From Clitoria ternatea (taxonomy: Eukaryota > Streptophyta > Magnoliopsida > Fabales > Fabaceae): a stretch of 64,000 nucleotides of DNA. The stretch lies in assembly GCA_037962975.1 (NCBI GenBank), contig CM075675.1, positions 29,452,501-29,516,500 on the forward strand, written 5' to 3'. Position numbers and translations under genes: made by a program. Below the pieces are notes generated by a model. That model was not told the origin of the DNA. It saw only the letters and a list, made by a program, of their open reading frames with translations, and did no database searches. How positions within the stretch are numbered: the first letter of the stretch is position 1; each line of letters begins with the position of its first letter. This document shows positions 47,859-57,688 of the stretch, piece after piece.

Positions 47859-50118
47859 AGGCCATAGGCTCATCCATTTTCATTTTATTTTTTACACTTT
47901 TTTCACTAATATTATTTAAATTAATATTATCTATTTTAAATGAAAATATTTCTTTTATATTATTTTATGTTTAACAGTTAGTTTGCATGTTAATTTAATT
48001 AGCTAGCTTATGAGCTTTTAATTAATTTTTTAGTTTTCAACTAATGTGTTTGTTAGTTTGCCGAATTGACTTGTAGTAGTATTTAGGTTGATAATCCCCA
48101 ATTGATATTTTCTTTTCAAAAAATTCTCATCTAATTTAAAGAATCATTTCTATCCTTTCATGTCTTATTATGTTTAACAATTATTTTTACCATACATATT
48201 TAATTCAATTACCATCTTATCATATTTTAACTTTTAACTACCACCAATTTTCAACTAATTTATCTGTTAATTTTGTCAAATAGACTCATCTTCTCCTTTT
48301 AGTAGTAACAATTTATTAGCTCATACATTACACTAATACCTCATTTGTTTTTTAAACATCCAGCAAGAAAAAAATACTCCTATTAAGAAATACAATCAAT
48401 ATTTACAGAACAATTATTTCTTTTTCCTATTTTTCCTATCTCTTATTTATCATTCTTAATATTTTCCAAACTTTTAATATCAATGTAAGAATATTATTGA
48501 AAGAAGATTAATTAATCTTATTGTAATTTTAAGTGGGCAGATATATAAAAATGATAATTATTTTTTTGTTTAAGTGGACCGTTAAGAAAAAAGAAATAAT
48601 AGTATACTATGTTTGTTTGATGAGATAATAGCAAAGAAAATTGGTTGAGAAAAAAAAAAGGTAAGAACTTTTTTCCATGTTTAAAATATTTGTCTTCATA
48701 TAATGGAAAAGACAATATCAATAGTCATCAATTAATATGAATAAGATATTTTAGGAATAAGATTTTATAACCTGAATTTTAGTTTCTATCTTAAAAAAAT
48801 CTAGTCTAATTTTGTCAATGGAAAACAATAAAAAAAAGAAAATTACTAGAAGTGGATAACTTTTATTTAAGTTGGAGGAAAAATTCTGTAAATTAGGATC
48901 ATGGAAACATACTTTACTTTTGAAATTAAAATTTTAAGTAGGTTAGATTATTATTTTATTCTCCTATCTTTTTAGTAATGTTAAGTTAGACCCTTAATTT
49001 TTTTAGTTGGTTAGGTTCTTTATTTTTTTAAAATATTTTAATTAGGCTTTCTTCATTTAATTTTTACTGATTAAGTTACCAGAGTTATCACTAGATAAAC
49101 ATCACATGTGGTAATATCCTTATTTATTAATTGTGGAACCCTATCACAAATATATTTCACACGTTAATATTCATACAATGCGTTATTTTAAATTTTACAC
49201 GTCAACCGATCAACATTTCACAGGTTGTTCTGCTCTTATTATTTGAATAATATATCATTCCCTATTAACATATTTAAAGTAGTCTGCTGCAAGCAAGGAA
49301 TTTACTCAGTCCATTGCAGTTTTAGAAAAAAACTGATGCATATGACTCAGATCACTCAGATGTTTTTGATTCCAATCAAACTGAGGTGGCTCCTAGTCTG
49401 GAGTAATGTATTATAGATGCTGCGAAGATACCTTTTTTCTATCATATAAAATTCATGTGAATGAATTTAAACTTTTTTTGCACCAAATTTGTAAGGCAAT
49501 GCTAATGCTTAGTTGTATATATATATATATTCTTAACTGTATCAATTCTGAGACAGAAAAGGTGAATTACTTTTGTGTGTAAATTGTATTGTTATTCCTG
49601 ATAGAACTTTCATTTTTGGTTACTGTGGTGCCTGATTGCATGTGTTTTACATAAGTGAAATTTTTGTTGACAATTTTTTATCTCTATTTTAGATTGTAAC
49701 CACTGAAATAAAATCTTCTAAATGTACAGATATTAGGGTGATGTTTGAGTTCAGGTTTACAGTGGTTTGCATGGACTAAATCATTTGTTACCTTCTGCTT
49801 CATTTGGCTTATAATTTTTTTACAATTCTTTCATAAATAATGCCACAATTCATTTAATATAGTCAATCAGCTGTTGCTTGTTTAATTTTATTGTTACTTA
49901 TTGTTTTTTAGAAGAAAAGATTCACCAGGGCCACAAACAGAGAAAATTTTTGTGATGTCTAATAAAAGCACCACCCATCCTAAATAGTTGTTCTTTGTGT
50001 TAAACATAGGAAGATAATTCAGTAGGACTTCAAGAGAAATCACAATACAAATTTACTATGAATTTTTTGTTGACTATATAGTCTTACTACTAACCCTATA
50101 CTAACTGAATATATTACT
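47595..50118. other. AT-rich spacer left of the lipid-transfer protein gene
   Basis: Includes a long (AT)n run at 47784-47854 and two similar AT-rich stretches (about 47970-48070 and 48170-48290) that may be a diverged duplication. A 63-codon plus-strand frame near 49225 has somewhat higher GC, but no start context, domain or splice pattern I can support. Bases 50010-50118 are probably the 3' UTR of the gene on the minus strand. Confidence 0.5.
47784..47854. repeat. (AT)n microsatellite, about 71 bp
   Basis: The longest uninterrupted AT run in the window. Confidence 0.95.
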
Positions 50119-51264
50119 TCAGAAACTGCTGTGAACAAATAAAACTGCTATAGCCATAACAACAATTAATATGTTCCCTGCCTTCAAATTAATGGCTTTG
50201 CTTCTTCCAATCCCAAATTCCATCATGCTTGGTCTTGGTGGAACTGTAAATGCTGGAGAAGCTATGTACAAATCCAATAAAAAAAAACAAGAGGATCAAT
50301 GAAAGAACATTATTCAATTTCAAGGGAATTGGCAAATGAAATTATCATTAATGACATCATTACCCAGTGTAATTCATATGAGAATTAATATAATGATTTC
50401 TCATACTAATACAAAAATGAGAGGAATGGGTAAATAAGAATAGGGAAAAAGAGGTGCATGTTTACCAGCAACAGTTGAGTTGTTGTTTTTGCCAAAGGGG
50501 ACTTGAGAATGTGGTGAGGTTGGAGTTTTGTGCCCTTCTGCCCCTATGGGACAAAATAGAGGGAAAAACCAAAATCAAATAATAATAATAAACTTCTTAA
50601 GTTACTGAAATTTGACCAACAACATTATCAAATGGTCAATCCGCATACTCAATACACTCTATAACGTTGATTGTAGGAGCAAAATCATTACTTAAACAAC
50701 TAGGATACATGTTTTGGATGTATTAAATAAATCAATATTGAGCGTATTTGCTTTAGAGTTGAGTTAAAGCAACTGAGATTGGTCAAAATCACATCCAACC
50801 ATTGAATCTGGTTTCACGTTAAATGAACATGATTTGAAACATAAACCAAACATGCTCTAATGTAAAATTGCTATATATGTTTTGTAAGATTAAATGTGAC
50901 TGTTTACGTAACCTGAACAGGCAGAGGTATTGCCATTGGCTGGAAGGGTGCAAAGAGCTGGAAGCTGGAGAACAAGTGTTCTGTTTACAGGGAAAGAGCT
51001 CAAGGCAGTGTCATTGAGCATGAGGCAAAGGCAATGTGGCTCTTGGTTGTAGAGTTGCTTGAGGTTGGTACAACATTGTGGGCCTGGAGACAGGGCATTA
51101 CCCTGCACAAATGGTGTGCAAGGTACAAGGGAAATGAGGCTTGATGTGCATTGGGCCATGGTGGGGTTTGAGGAGTTTGTGTTTTGTGTAAGTATTTTGG
51201 GAGGATAGGAAATCAAAAGCAAGGTACTAATTAGGATAAAAGTGCAATGATTCATAGAAGCCAT
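50119..51264 (-). CDS. GPI-anchored non-specific lipid transfer protein (LTPG type), three exons
   Basis: Exons 51264-50913, 50537-50466 and 50261-50119, with GT-AG introns, join in frame to 188 residues. The ATG at 51264 starts a signal peptide (hydrophobic core about residues 8-20). The eight-cysteine motif is complete: C39, C49, C64-C65, C78-x-C80, C105, C116. These form four disulfides around a lipid-binding cavity. Exons 2-3 encode a P/S/T-rich linker and a C-terminal hydrophobic tail (ILIVVMAIAVLF) followed by HSSF and the stop, as expected for a GPI-anchor signal. Known members sit outside the plasma membrane and help export cuticular lipids. An earlier in-frame ATG exists but lies outside a plausible leader. 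Exon 2 has two usable acceptors six bases apart, which would add two residues. No lesion was found. Confidence 0.9.
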
Positions 51265-51420
51265 TATGTTATGTGTTATTTGTGCAGACGTGGAAATATT
51301 TACCATGGAGTCTAAATAGTTCAAAATGACTATTTTTCTGTGTGAGTTGTTACATGCATGGTGTGTGAGTTTCATTTGACATGTACTTCTTGTTTTTTTT
51401 CTTGTGATAGACCAACTCAT

Positions 51421-51722
51421 TTGGAATCTTAAATGTTATGTAAGAACCAAAATGATTTCTATATTATGTTCTTGGAACATGTTTTGATTTGTTTCTTTTT
51501 ATTGGAAAAAAAAACCTTAAAAACTTTTCTCAACCTTGATTATGAAGATATTTGAATATAAACGAACATGGTATACTTCGGAGATAAAATATAGGCTATT
51601 CTACAATTGTTAGATCATATGACATTCACCGTTATGTTATGTATGAAATAACTTCTTTGCTACTTAATTGAAGCCTCTTACTAGCACTCTTTAGAGACTA
51701 GAAATGCTAACACACTCTTTTT
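51421..51722. other. Spacer between lipid-transfer gene and Tat element
   Basis: Upstream region of the minus-strand lipid-transfer protein gene and presumably its promoter. No distinct TATA box could be fixed. The Tat insertion lies about 460 bases upstream of that gene's ATG. Confidence 0.5.
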
Positions 51723-51727
51723 AAGTG

Positions 51728-52491
51728 TGTTGACTTGACCAGATCCAGCTAAGAAACGTGATCTGTCCTGGACCGGGGTCAAGAGATCCGATCTCAAGCC
51801 AGTCACGAATAGTATGTCAATACCGTCTAGTGGACCGGATGTATGTGTATCCGATGTAGGTATCCGTTGTCCTTGAATGTGGAGAGCGGATTGGGCGTTC
51901 TGGAGATCCTTCACACCGACCTAACGCGTTGAAGTGGGCGAATGGTGGTGTCACCTGCAAAGATTCTCCGACGCTCAAGTCAGTGATTATATTCCAAGTA
52001 AGGAATGTATTCAGAGAGGAATCAGTCGTAAAAGTGCTGAAGAAGAAGATCCCTAACTTCAATCATGAAGTTAGTTCATATACCTGATTGGCTCGATTAA
52101 CGAGGACTCGTTGGTGGGGAACCACCAACTCCCATTAGCATTATTATATTGCGCACTTACCTGCATGATTGGGTCAAGTGGCTATTTTATATTGAGCGTA
52201 GAGAATGTAGACTAAGATTAGGGAACAAGTTGACCATTCCCGTGAGCAAAATTTGGCTCGTAGTGTAGGGAATTATTGATCGATCCCTGTAGCAACAATC
52301 CTTGTCTTTTGCATAGTGACGTGTGTATTATCCGATGTCATGGTGTTATCCTGGATAACCGGTATAGGGAGAACGCCTGATACGGAATTACAGTCCGGAT
52401 GTATACCGATGACACCGGTTACACGTAGATGTCTTATCAAAGACGTTGAAATATGTATAGCAGATTGGATACCGGTATTGAGACCGGATCA
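51728..52491 (-). repeat. 3' LTR of the Tat element (inner boundary tentative)
   Basis: The outer end is TGTTGACTTGACC on the plus strand. In element orientation it contains CACTGACTTGAGCGTCGGAG followed by ATCTTTGCAGGTGACACCA (about 51945-51985), a block typical of Tat/Retand-type plant LTRs. The inner end is set at GACCGGATCA (52491) because it gives TG...CA ends and is followed by a purine tract in element orientation. The 5' LTR is outside the window, so this cannot be checked here. Confidence 0.55.
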
Positions 52492-52504
52492 TATGTCCCC
52501 TAGC
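52492..52504 (-). other. Candidate polypurine tract of the Tat element
   Basis: In element orientation GCTAGGGGACATA next to the proposed LTR start. A similar CTAGGGGGCTAG sequence recurs at 57039-57050 in the duplicated unit, so the call is uncertain. Confidence 0.4.
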
Positions 52505-52788
52505 TTGTGTGAGGGACTGAATAGTTGTTCACATAAGCTACTCAACCTGCGAGAGGTCTTAATATCGGTAAGCTTACGTGTGTAACAGTTCCTTAGCATC
52601 TGTTGTTATTCGTAAAGAACCGCTCTGAATTTAATCGAAAAGACCTTTCGGTACTGTCACAACGGATTCAGACAAAGATTCGTTGTGTGAGAATTTCAAG
52701 AGTTTATTGGAATTGAAAGCTCTTGAAGTTTGTGTAACGGCTGTAAAGCGTAAATTGCGTTGCATGATTAGACATTAATGCTTTTAAT

Positions 52789-53029
52789 CACGTGGGCAAG
52801 CAATTATTGCGCCTGAGATGAAAATCTCATTAACCGTCGTTTTGGGCTTAATGGGCCTGAAATTTTCGAAACTTTTGGGCCTTGTGGATAGCCCTTTGCT
52901 GAGTCGCTATCGTTTTGGCGCCCAAGAATTTGGAACGGTTGTGTCGTTTCGCTTGTGAACGGGTGCGTTTTATCGAGAACGACACAACTTCAAGAGGAGG
53001 TAACCGATCCTCTTTGTTTCCTATAAAAG
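52789..53029 (+). promoter_or_regulatory. Promoter of antisense gene 1: G-box, two TGGGCC elements, TATA box
   Basis: CACGTGGG (52789-52796), TGGGCC at 52852-52857 and 52876-52881, and TATAAAAG at 53022-53029. A probable 5' UTR intron (donor 53162, acceptor ending 53450) follows. The G-box is a bZIP/bHLH site type and TGGGCC is the site II type bound by TCP factors. The same order occurs upstream of gene 2. Confidence 0.6.
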
Positions 53030-53478
53030 GAATACTTAGTGGATTCTGGGTTCCACTTGCTTTTGCTTTCTCAACGAAACTCTGCAGAAATTTTACAAGG
53101 AAGTTTATCGCCTACATTGCGAGGGTCTCATCGTTCCTCAAATTCATCACCGTCATCTGAGGTAACTATCTTTTCCTTGTTGCTTTAGTTTCGTTTTGAG
53201 TTGCTACTCGTAGTTATAGAAAGTAGGCTTCATCTAAGGGGGGGGAATCAGTTTCCCTCAACCCTAACAGTCGTGGGGAAGAATCCTTGTGATTCTTCCT
53301 AAGACTGAACCGCGTCGCTCAGAAAGGGGATCTTATTCACTGCGGGAAGTGACCTTTCCCTTCTCAGAGTCGCCCTCTGATTGTAGTTGCTTTAAAAATG
53401 CAGTGAGTAATGATTGCAACTTTCTGACGACATTTTATTCCTTATCGTAGATTAAGGAGTTCGGTCTAGATATTTCCA

Positions 53479-55753
53479 ATGGCAACTGGAGAAGGATCTT
53501 CTGGAGATAGTGCCATTTCAAAGACAGCAGAAGGTCTATACAGCGTAGTTGCTTCGAGACTAAATTGGGAGGAGGTTCAGGCTAAATGGCCTTTCTGTTG
53601 GGTGTCCAGCGAGTTTAAAGACCTTGCCTCTCGTCATGCGGATGAGGAGGGATCTCGGATTCAACCGAGGTTCACGCTGAGTTCGGATGAAGAGACGAAA
53701 AAGTGGTACAGGGTTTGCGCACCACTTCCGACAGAGCGGATATGCCATCTCGTCCCTAATGACCGCTCAGTATATATGTATGACTTCATCTTTCATTATT
53801 TGGGTGTCCGCTTCCCATTAACCGAACTCCAGATGGGTGTCTTGAGGTTTTTGAACTGTGCACCCTCTCAACTTCATCCCAACGGTTGGGGCCTCATCCG
53901 AGCTCTCGAAGTGCTTGGGGAGCACTTCAATTTCACGCCTACTGTAGCAATGCTGTTCTACTACACTCAGGTAGTTCGAAGGGCGAATAAGCAGGGCGGA
54001 GTTGGTCTGGTGACACTCCGGACTCTCTGTTCTTTTGTGAACTTTGAGTCTTATACTGATTCGGCCAAGGTTGATGGGAAGTCGTTTAAGACCTACTTCA
54101 CTCGTATCTCCATTAAGAAGGGCAAACCGAAATTTTGGAAGGACGAAGAGGATGTTGATAAATTTCCCCTGAGCTGGACACACAAACATTTCCTCTTGAG
54201 CTCACACGCGTACTACACTGATCAGTCCGATCTGTCTCGTGAGACGTCAAGAGTGTTGTTCGCACTCGAATCGCACACTACAGGTCGTCACGTCTTCTCG
54301 TGTAGGCGTTTGCTAAGTAGCTCAAGCGGAGTCCGGGAGGAATATTTGCGTATTTCTCGTTTTATTCTATCTTTTCTCCTTTATCAAATATGTATAGAAT
54401 ATTTGTAGTTGCTGACATCTTGTGTTTGTTCATGTAGGTGAAATAGAACAGCAAACTCCGGAGATGGACAAATTAAAGAAATTTAAAGCGGCTGGTAAAT
54501 CCGTCACCCGTGAGAATGAAGTGAAGCCCAGGCCCTCAACCAAGGATCGTCCTGAGTTAATCATCCTGACCTCGGATGCTGAAGGGGACATCCCACTGGT
54601 TGAGGGCGGTTCATCCGATGTTGGAACAGCCCCGGGTCAACCTCCTGTTACTGAGAGGAGAAGAAAAATCAAGAATGACTCAGTGGGAGGCCCGTCCAAA
54701 AAGCGCAAAACTTCGGAGGGTAAGCTTATTGAGACCTCGGAAGCAGCTGGTGTTCCCTCTAGTCTTAATAAAGAAACTGCTGCTGGAGCTTCTGGGTCAA
54801 ATCCGGCCTCCTTCCCAACGACCTCATTTCTTACCCCCTTCCTCTCCTACGAAGGTTCTACTCCTGCCACTCTTCCACCACCGATGTACAAACTCCGGCC
54901 TACGCTTAGTGTTAAAGAAATTGAAGAAGCGTGTGAGGCCGGAAGGTGGCAGCTAGCCGAACTTGCTGGATTGCTATCTTCCGTCAGCGAGTTGGCTAAG
55001 AATGTCGACAAGGTTGAGGAGCTAACTGACAAATTAGAAGAGCTCAACCTTTCCTCAGACAAGGACAAAGCCGCCATGAAGTTAATGGAAGATCGTCTTA
55101 ACAAGTCTAAGGAGTTTGGGGATCTTGTAACTAAAGAGAACCTCAAACTCAAAGGCGATCTTAAAAACTTAGAAGGCAAGGTGGCAGAGAAGGAGGAAGA
55201 ACTCCGCAGCAGCCAGGATAAAAATAAGGCTGATGCTGAAGAGTGGTCTCAAAGGGAGAAGAAGCTCCTTCTTGAGGTAGAGGGACTGAAAGCTAGGAAT
55301 GCGGAGCTCGAGGTGTCTAGTGAGGAGCTGTCCAAGTTGCGGGGAGAATTGGCTACAGCGAAAGCTGAGAGAGAAGAAGCTGTTGACATATGCAGCCGGG
55401 CTGTCGAAGAATCCTTCGGCCTAGCTATACGCCAAGTTTTCTACCGCAACCCCACTGCGAAACTTGACCTTTATGGAATGGATCCGTTCTATGAATTCCA
55501 TGGGGGAAAGTTAGTCGCAGTGGTGGATGGTCGTCACGAAGAGCCACCGATGTCCCTGTATGGTTTGCCTCCTCTTCCTGAAGGTCAAACCATGGGACCG
55601 GATTATGTCTTTCCTATGTCCGAGGTTCCCTCTACTGAAGAAAGGGTTGAAGCTCCTGGAGGTGAGACTCCTGCGGAGGTTCCAAAGGAAGGGGGACGAG
55701 AGCCTGGTGTTGAGGAGGCACAAAAAACTGAAGAACAGATTCCTCCTCAGTAG
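53479..55753 (+). CDS. Antisense additional ORF 1 of the Tat element: gypsy-type transposon domain and coiled-coil protein, 728 aa
   Basis: Exons 53479-54349 and 54438-55753 are joined across an 88-base GT-AG intron that falls within an arginine codon (EEYL-R-EIEQ). Both exons are open. Residues about 95-290 match the plant 'putative gypsy type transposon' domain, with the signature GVRFPL...VLRFLNCAPSQLHPNGWGLI (109-140) and FESYTDSAKVDGKSFKTYFTRIS. A basic NLS-like region (ERRRKIKND...KKRKT, about 364-382) follows. Next come a long charged coiled coil (about 475-610) and a conserved C-terminal block FGLAIRQVFYRNP...GMDPFYEFHGGKLVAVVDG (about 617-655). The C-terminal tail is P/E-rich. Transcribed against the retrotransposon; no catalytic motif is visible. 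Role unknown; a nuclear, dimerising protein is an inference. Confidence 0.82.
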
Positions 55754-55784
55754 TTTTGTTTTTATTTACATGTATAGTTGTGTA

Positions 55785-55800
55785 CCGGGATCAACTCCGG
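55785..55800 (+). other. Conserved 3' UTR motif, gene 1
   Basis: CCGGGATCAACTCCGG lies 32 bases after the stop. The same motif with one change is 50 bases after the stop of gene 2, in otherwise poorly matching sequence. Confidence 0.5.
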
Positions 55801-56224
55801 ATTTTGAACTATTGTATGTAATTTCATTTCAATGAATGAATTTTAGTTGAAGAAATTTGTCTTCATTGTTTCATGTATATATAAATCGTTACTAATCCGT
55901 TCAGTGTAATTAATCTTAAGGCCGGATTGAAATAATAGCCTCGGAAGATTAAATAACAAATAAAATTTAGAACGGATAAATATATACATGTCCCCAAGTG
56001 CGTATTATGAAGAAGGTGCCTGTCTCTGGGGCATGATCCTTAATTCTTTTGGGGAAAGATGGGTCGATCCGCTGTTCAGCAAAGTAGTGTAACAGGACGG
56101 ATGACTGCTTCTAACCCGTAATATTCTTACAGGAGATGATAATATTGTTCCAAGTTTAGGGAACTGCAAGGAAGTGGTGTTTGAGTCCTTTATCATAAGG
56201 ATGATGATGGGAGTTTTTTCTACG

Positions 56225-56955
56225 CCAGGAGTTACGTCGTTGTATCACAGAATAGGTGATAAAGAGTATCCGTCCTGGGAGAATACCACTAGAAAGTGAA
56301 AGTGCGGACTGACTTTCGGAATTTTCCATCATAAAGATGATTATGAGTATTGATCATGCCAGGTGTTTTATCATTAAATCACTTCATAAGTGACTGAGAT
56401 CATCCGTCTTGGGGATGTGTACGATACCAGCCACTACATCATCAGGTCGCATATTAGGTGATTGAGATCATCCGTCCTTTGGGTGTGTATGGCGCCAGGA
56501 GTTACATCGTCAGATCACAGCATGGGTGATTGAGATCATCCGTCCTGGGCAGGTACACCGCGTTAGGAGTTACATCGTCATATCACATAATGGGTGACTG
56601 AGGTTATCCGTTCTGGAAAAGTACACATCGTCAAGAGTTACATCGTCAGATTACAGATTAAGTGATTTAGATAATCCATCCTGGGGACATTTTTCAATCG
56701 TATGAGTACGGATTGAGTGAATATTTTCATCGTAAGAATGATGATGAGAATTGTTCATACCAGGAGTTACATCGTCGAATCACTGAAATAGGTGATTGAG
56801 ATCATCCGTCCTGGAATGATTCACACCAGGAGTTACACCATCGAATCACAAAATATGTGATTGAGATCATCCGTCCTGGAATGATTAGTGGAGCTCTTCG
56901 TACCAGGAGTTACATCATCGAATCACTGAATAAGTGATTGAGATCATCCGTCCTG
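56225..56955. repeat. Tandem hairpin repeats, 65-70 bp unit, about nine copies
   Basis: Unit: GGAGTTACATCGTC, then a 5-7 bp stem with a seven-base loop, then GAGATCATCCGTCCTGG. Stems include TATCAC/GTGATA (56243-56261), AATCAC/GTGATT and ATCAC/GTGAT. Two further copies occur at 61478-61605. One copy is interrupted near 56700-56750. Lies between gene 1 and the promoter of gene 2, antisense-side non-coding part of the Tat element. Confidence 0.85.
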
Positions 56956-57033
56956 ATGAATTTTTCCAATCAAGGGAGTGCGGATTCAATTGGCAATTTT
57001 CGCTCCATCCGAAATCCGAGTCTTACCTCTACT

Positions 57034-57520
57034 AGCCCCCTAGCTGATGTGAGGAAGCAGTGGACTTGCTCATATGAGCTATATTGATCGTAGTACGTCT
57101 GGATTTCGGGTTTGTACCGAAGTGTAAATATCCGCTCTGGGAACCATGTTCCGTAGTGGTGAAATTTTAAGGGCGGATTCGACAATGGGAATATCAGAAG
57201 TTTATCGAATTTCGCAACCCTTGGTATTCGAGTAATGGTGGCCACGTTTCTAATGATTGGACATTTAATGCCTTAATTCACGTGGGCGCGCCATTATTGC
57301 TTTAAATGCGCATGTCTTAATAACCGTCACGTAGGGGCTTGTTGGGCCTAAAATTTGGATTTAGTAGGCCCATTTAGAAAGCTCTGTGACGAAACGATGG
57401 CATTTTCGCGCCTTGATGTACTAAACGACAATTTTGGTCCACTAAACGGGGAGTCGTTTGGGGGTAAACGACAGGTTATGTTTAGTGGGTATTCGAAAAA
57501 TTTTGGTGCCTGATATAGGC
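57034..57520 (+). promoter_or_regulatory. Promoter region of antisense gene 2: G-box and TGGGCC elements
   Basis: Diverged duplicate of 52493-53030. CACGTGGG at 57279-57286, TGGGCC at 57343-57348 and its complement GGCCCA at 57367-57372, and a weak TATA (GATATAGG near 57512-57519). The leader matches that of gene 1 (AACTTCTGnAnAA then TTATCG) to a GGTAAC site at 57641. Confidence 0.55.
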
Positions 57521-57688
57521 ATATTTGGCAATCTCAGTTACCATTTCTTCTAATTCTCTTGACGAACTTCTGTAAAAGTTTCGAGAAGATTATCGTGTCT
57601 GCCTCTGTGAATCTTGATTCACTATCCTCATCCATCCTTAGGTAACCACTTTCTTTCCATACTTTGTGTCTTGTTTCAATTTCTGAAA

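Noticed and set aside
49225..49416. Possible gene fragment on the plus strand left of the lipid-transfer gene
   Set aside because: Slightly higher GC and an acidic peptide in one frame, but no homologous motif, splice sites or start I could defend.
52316..53160. Short frames (89 and 81 codons) upstream of antisense gene 1
   Set aside because: They cross the LTR edge, promoter and leader; no matching frame in the duplicated unit.
56225..56955. CRISPR-like array
   Set aside because: Plant nuclear sequence, units diverged, spacers not unique, and no cas genes. It is a retrotransposon tandem repeat.
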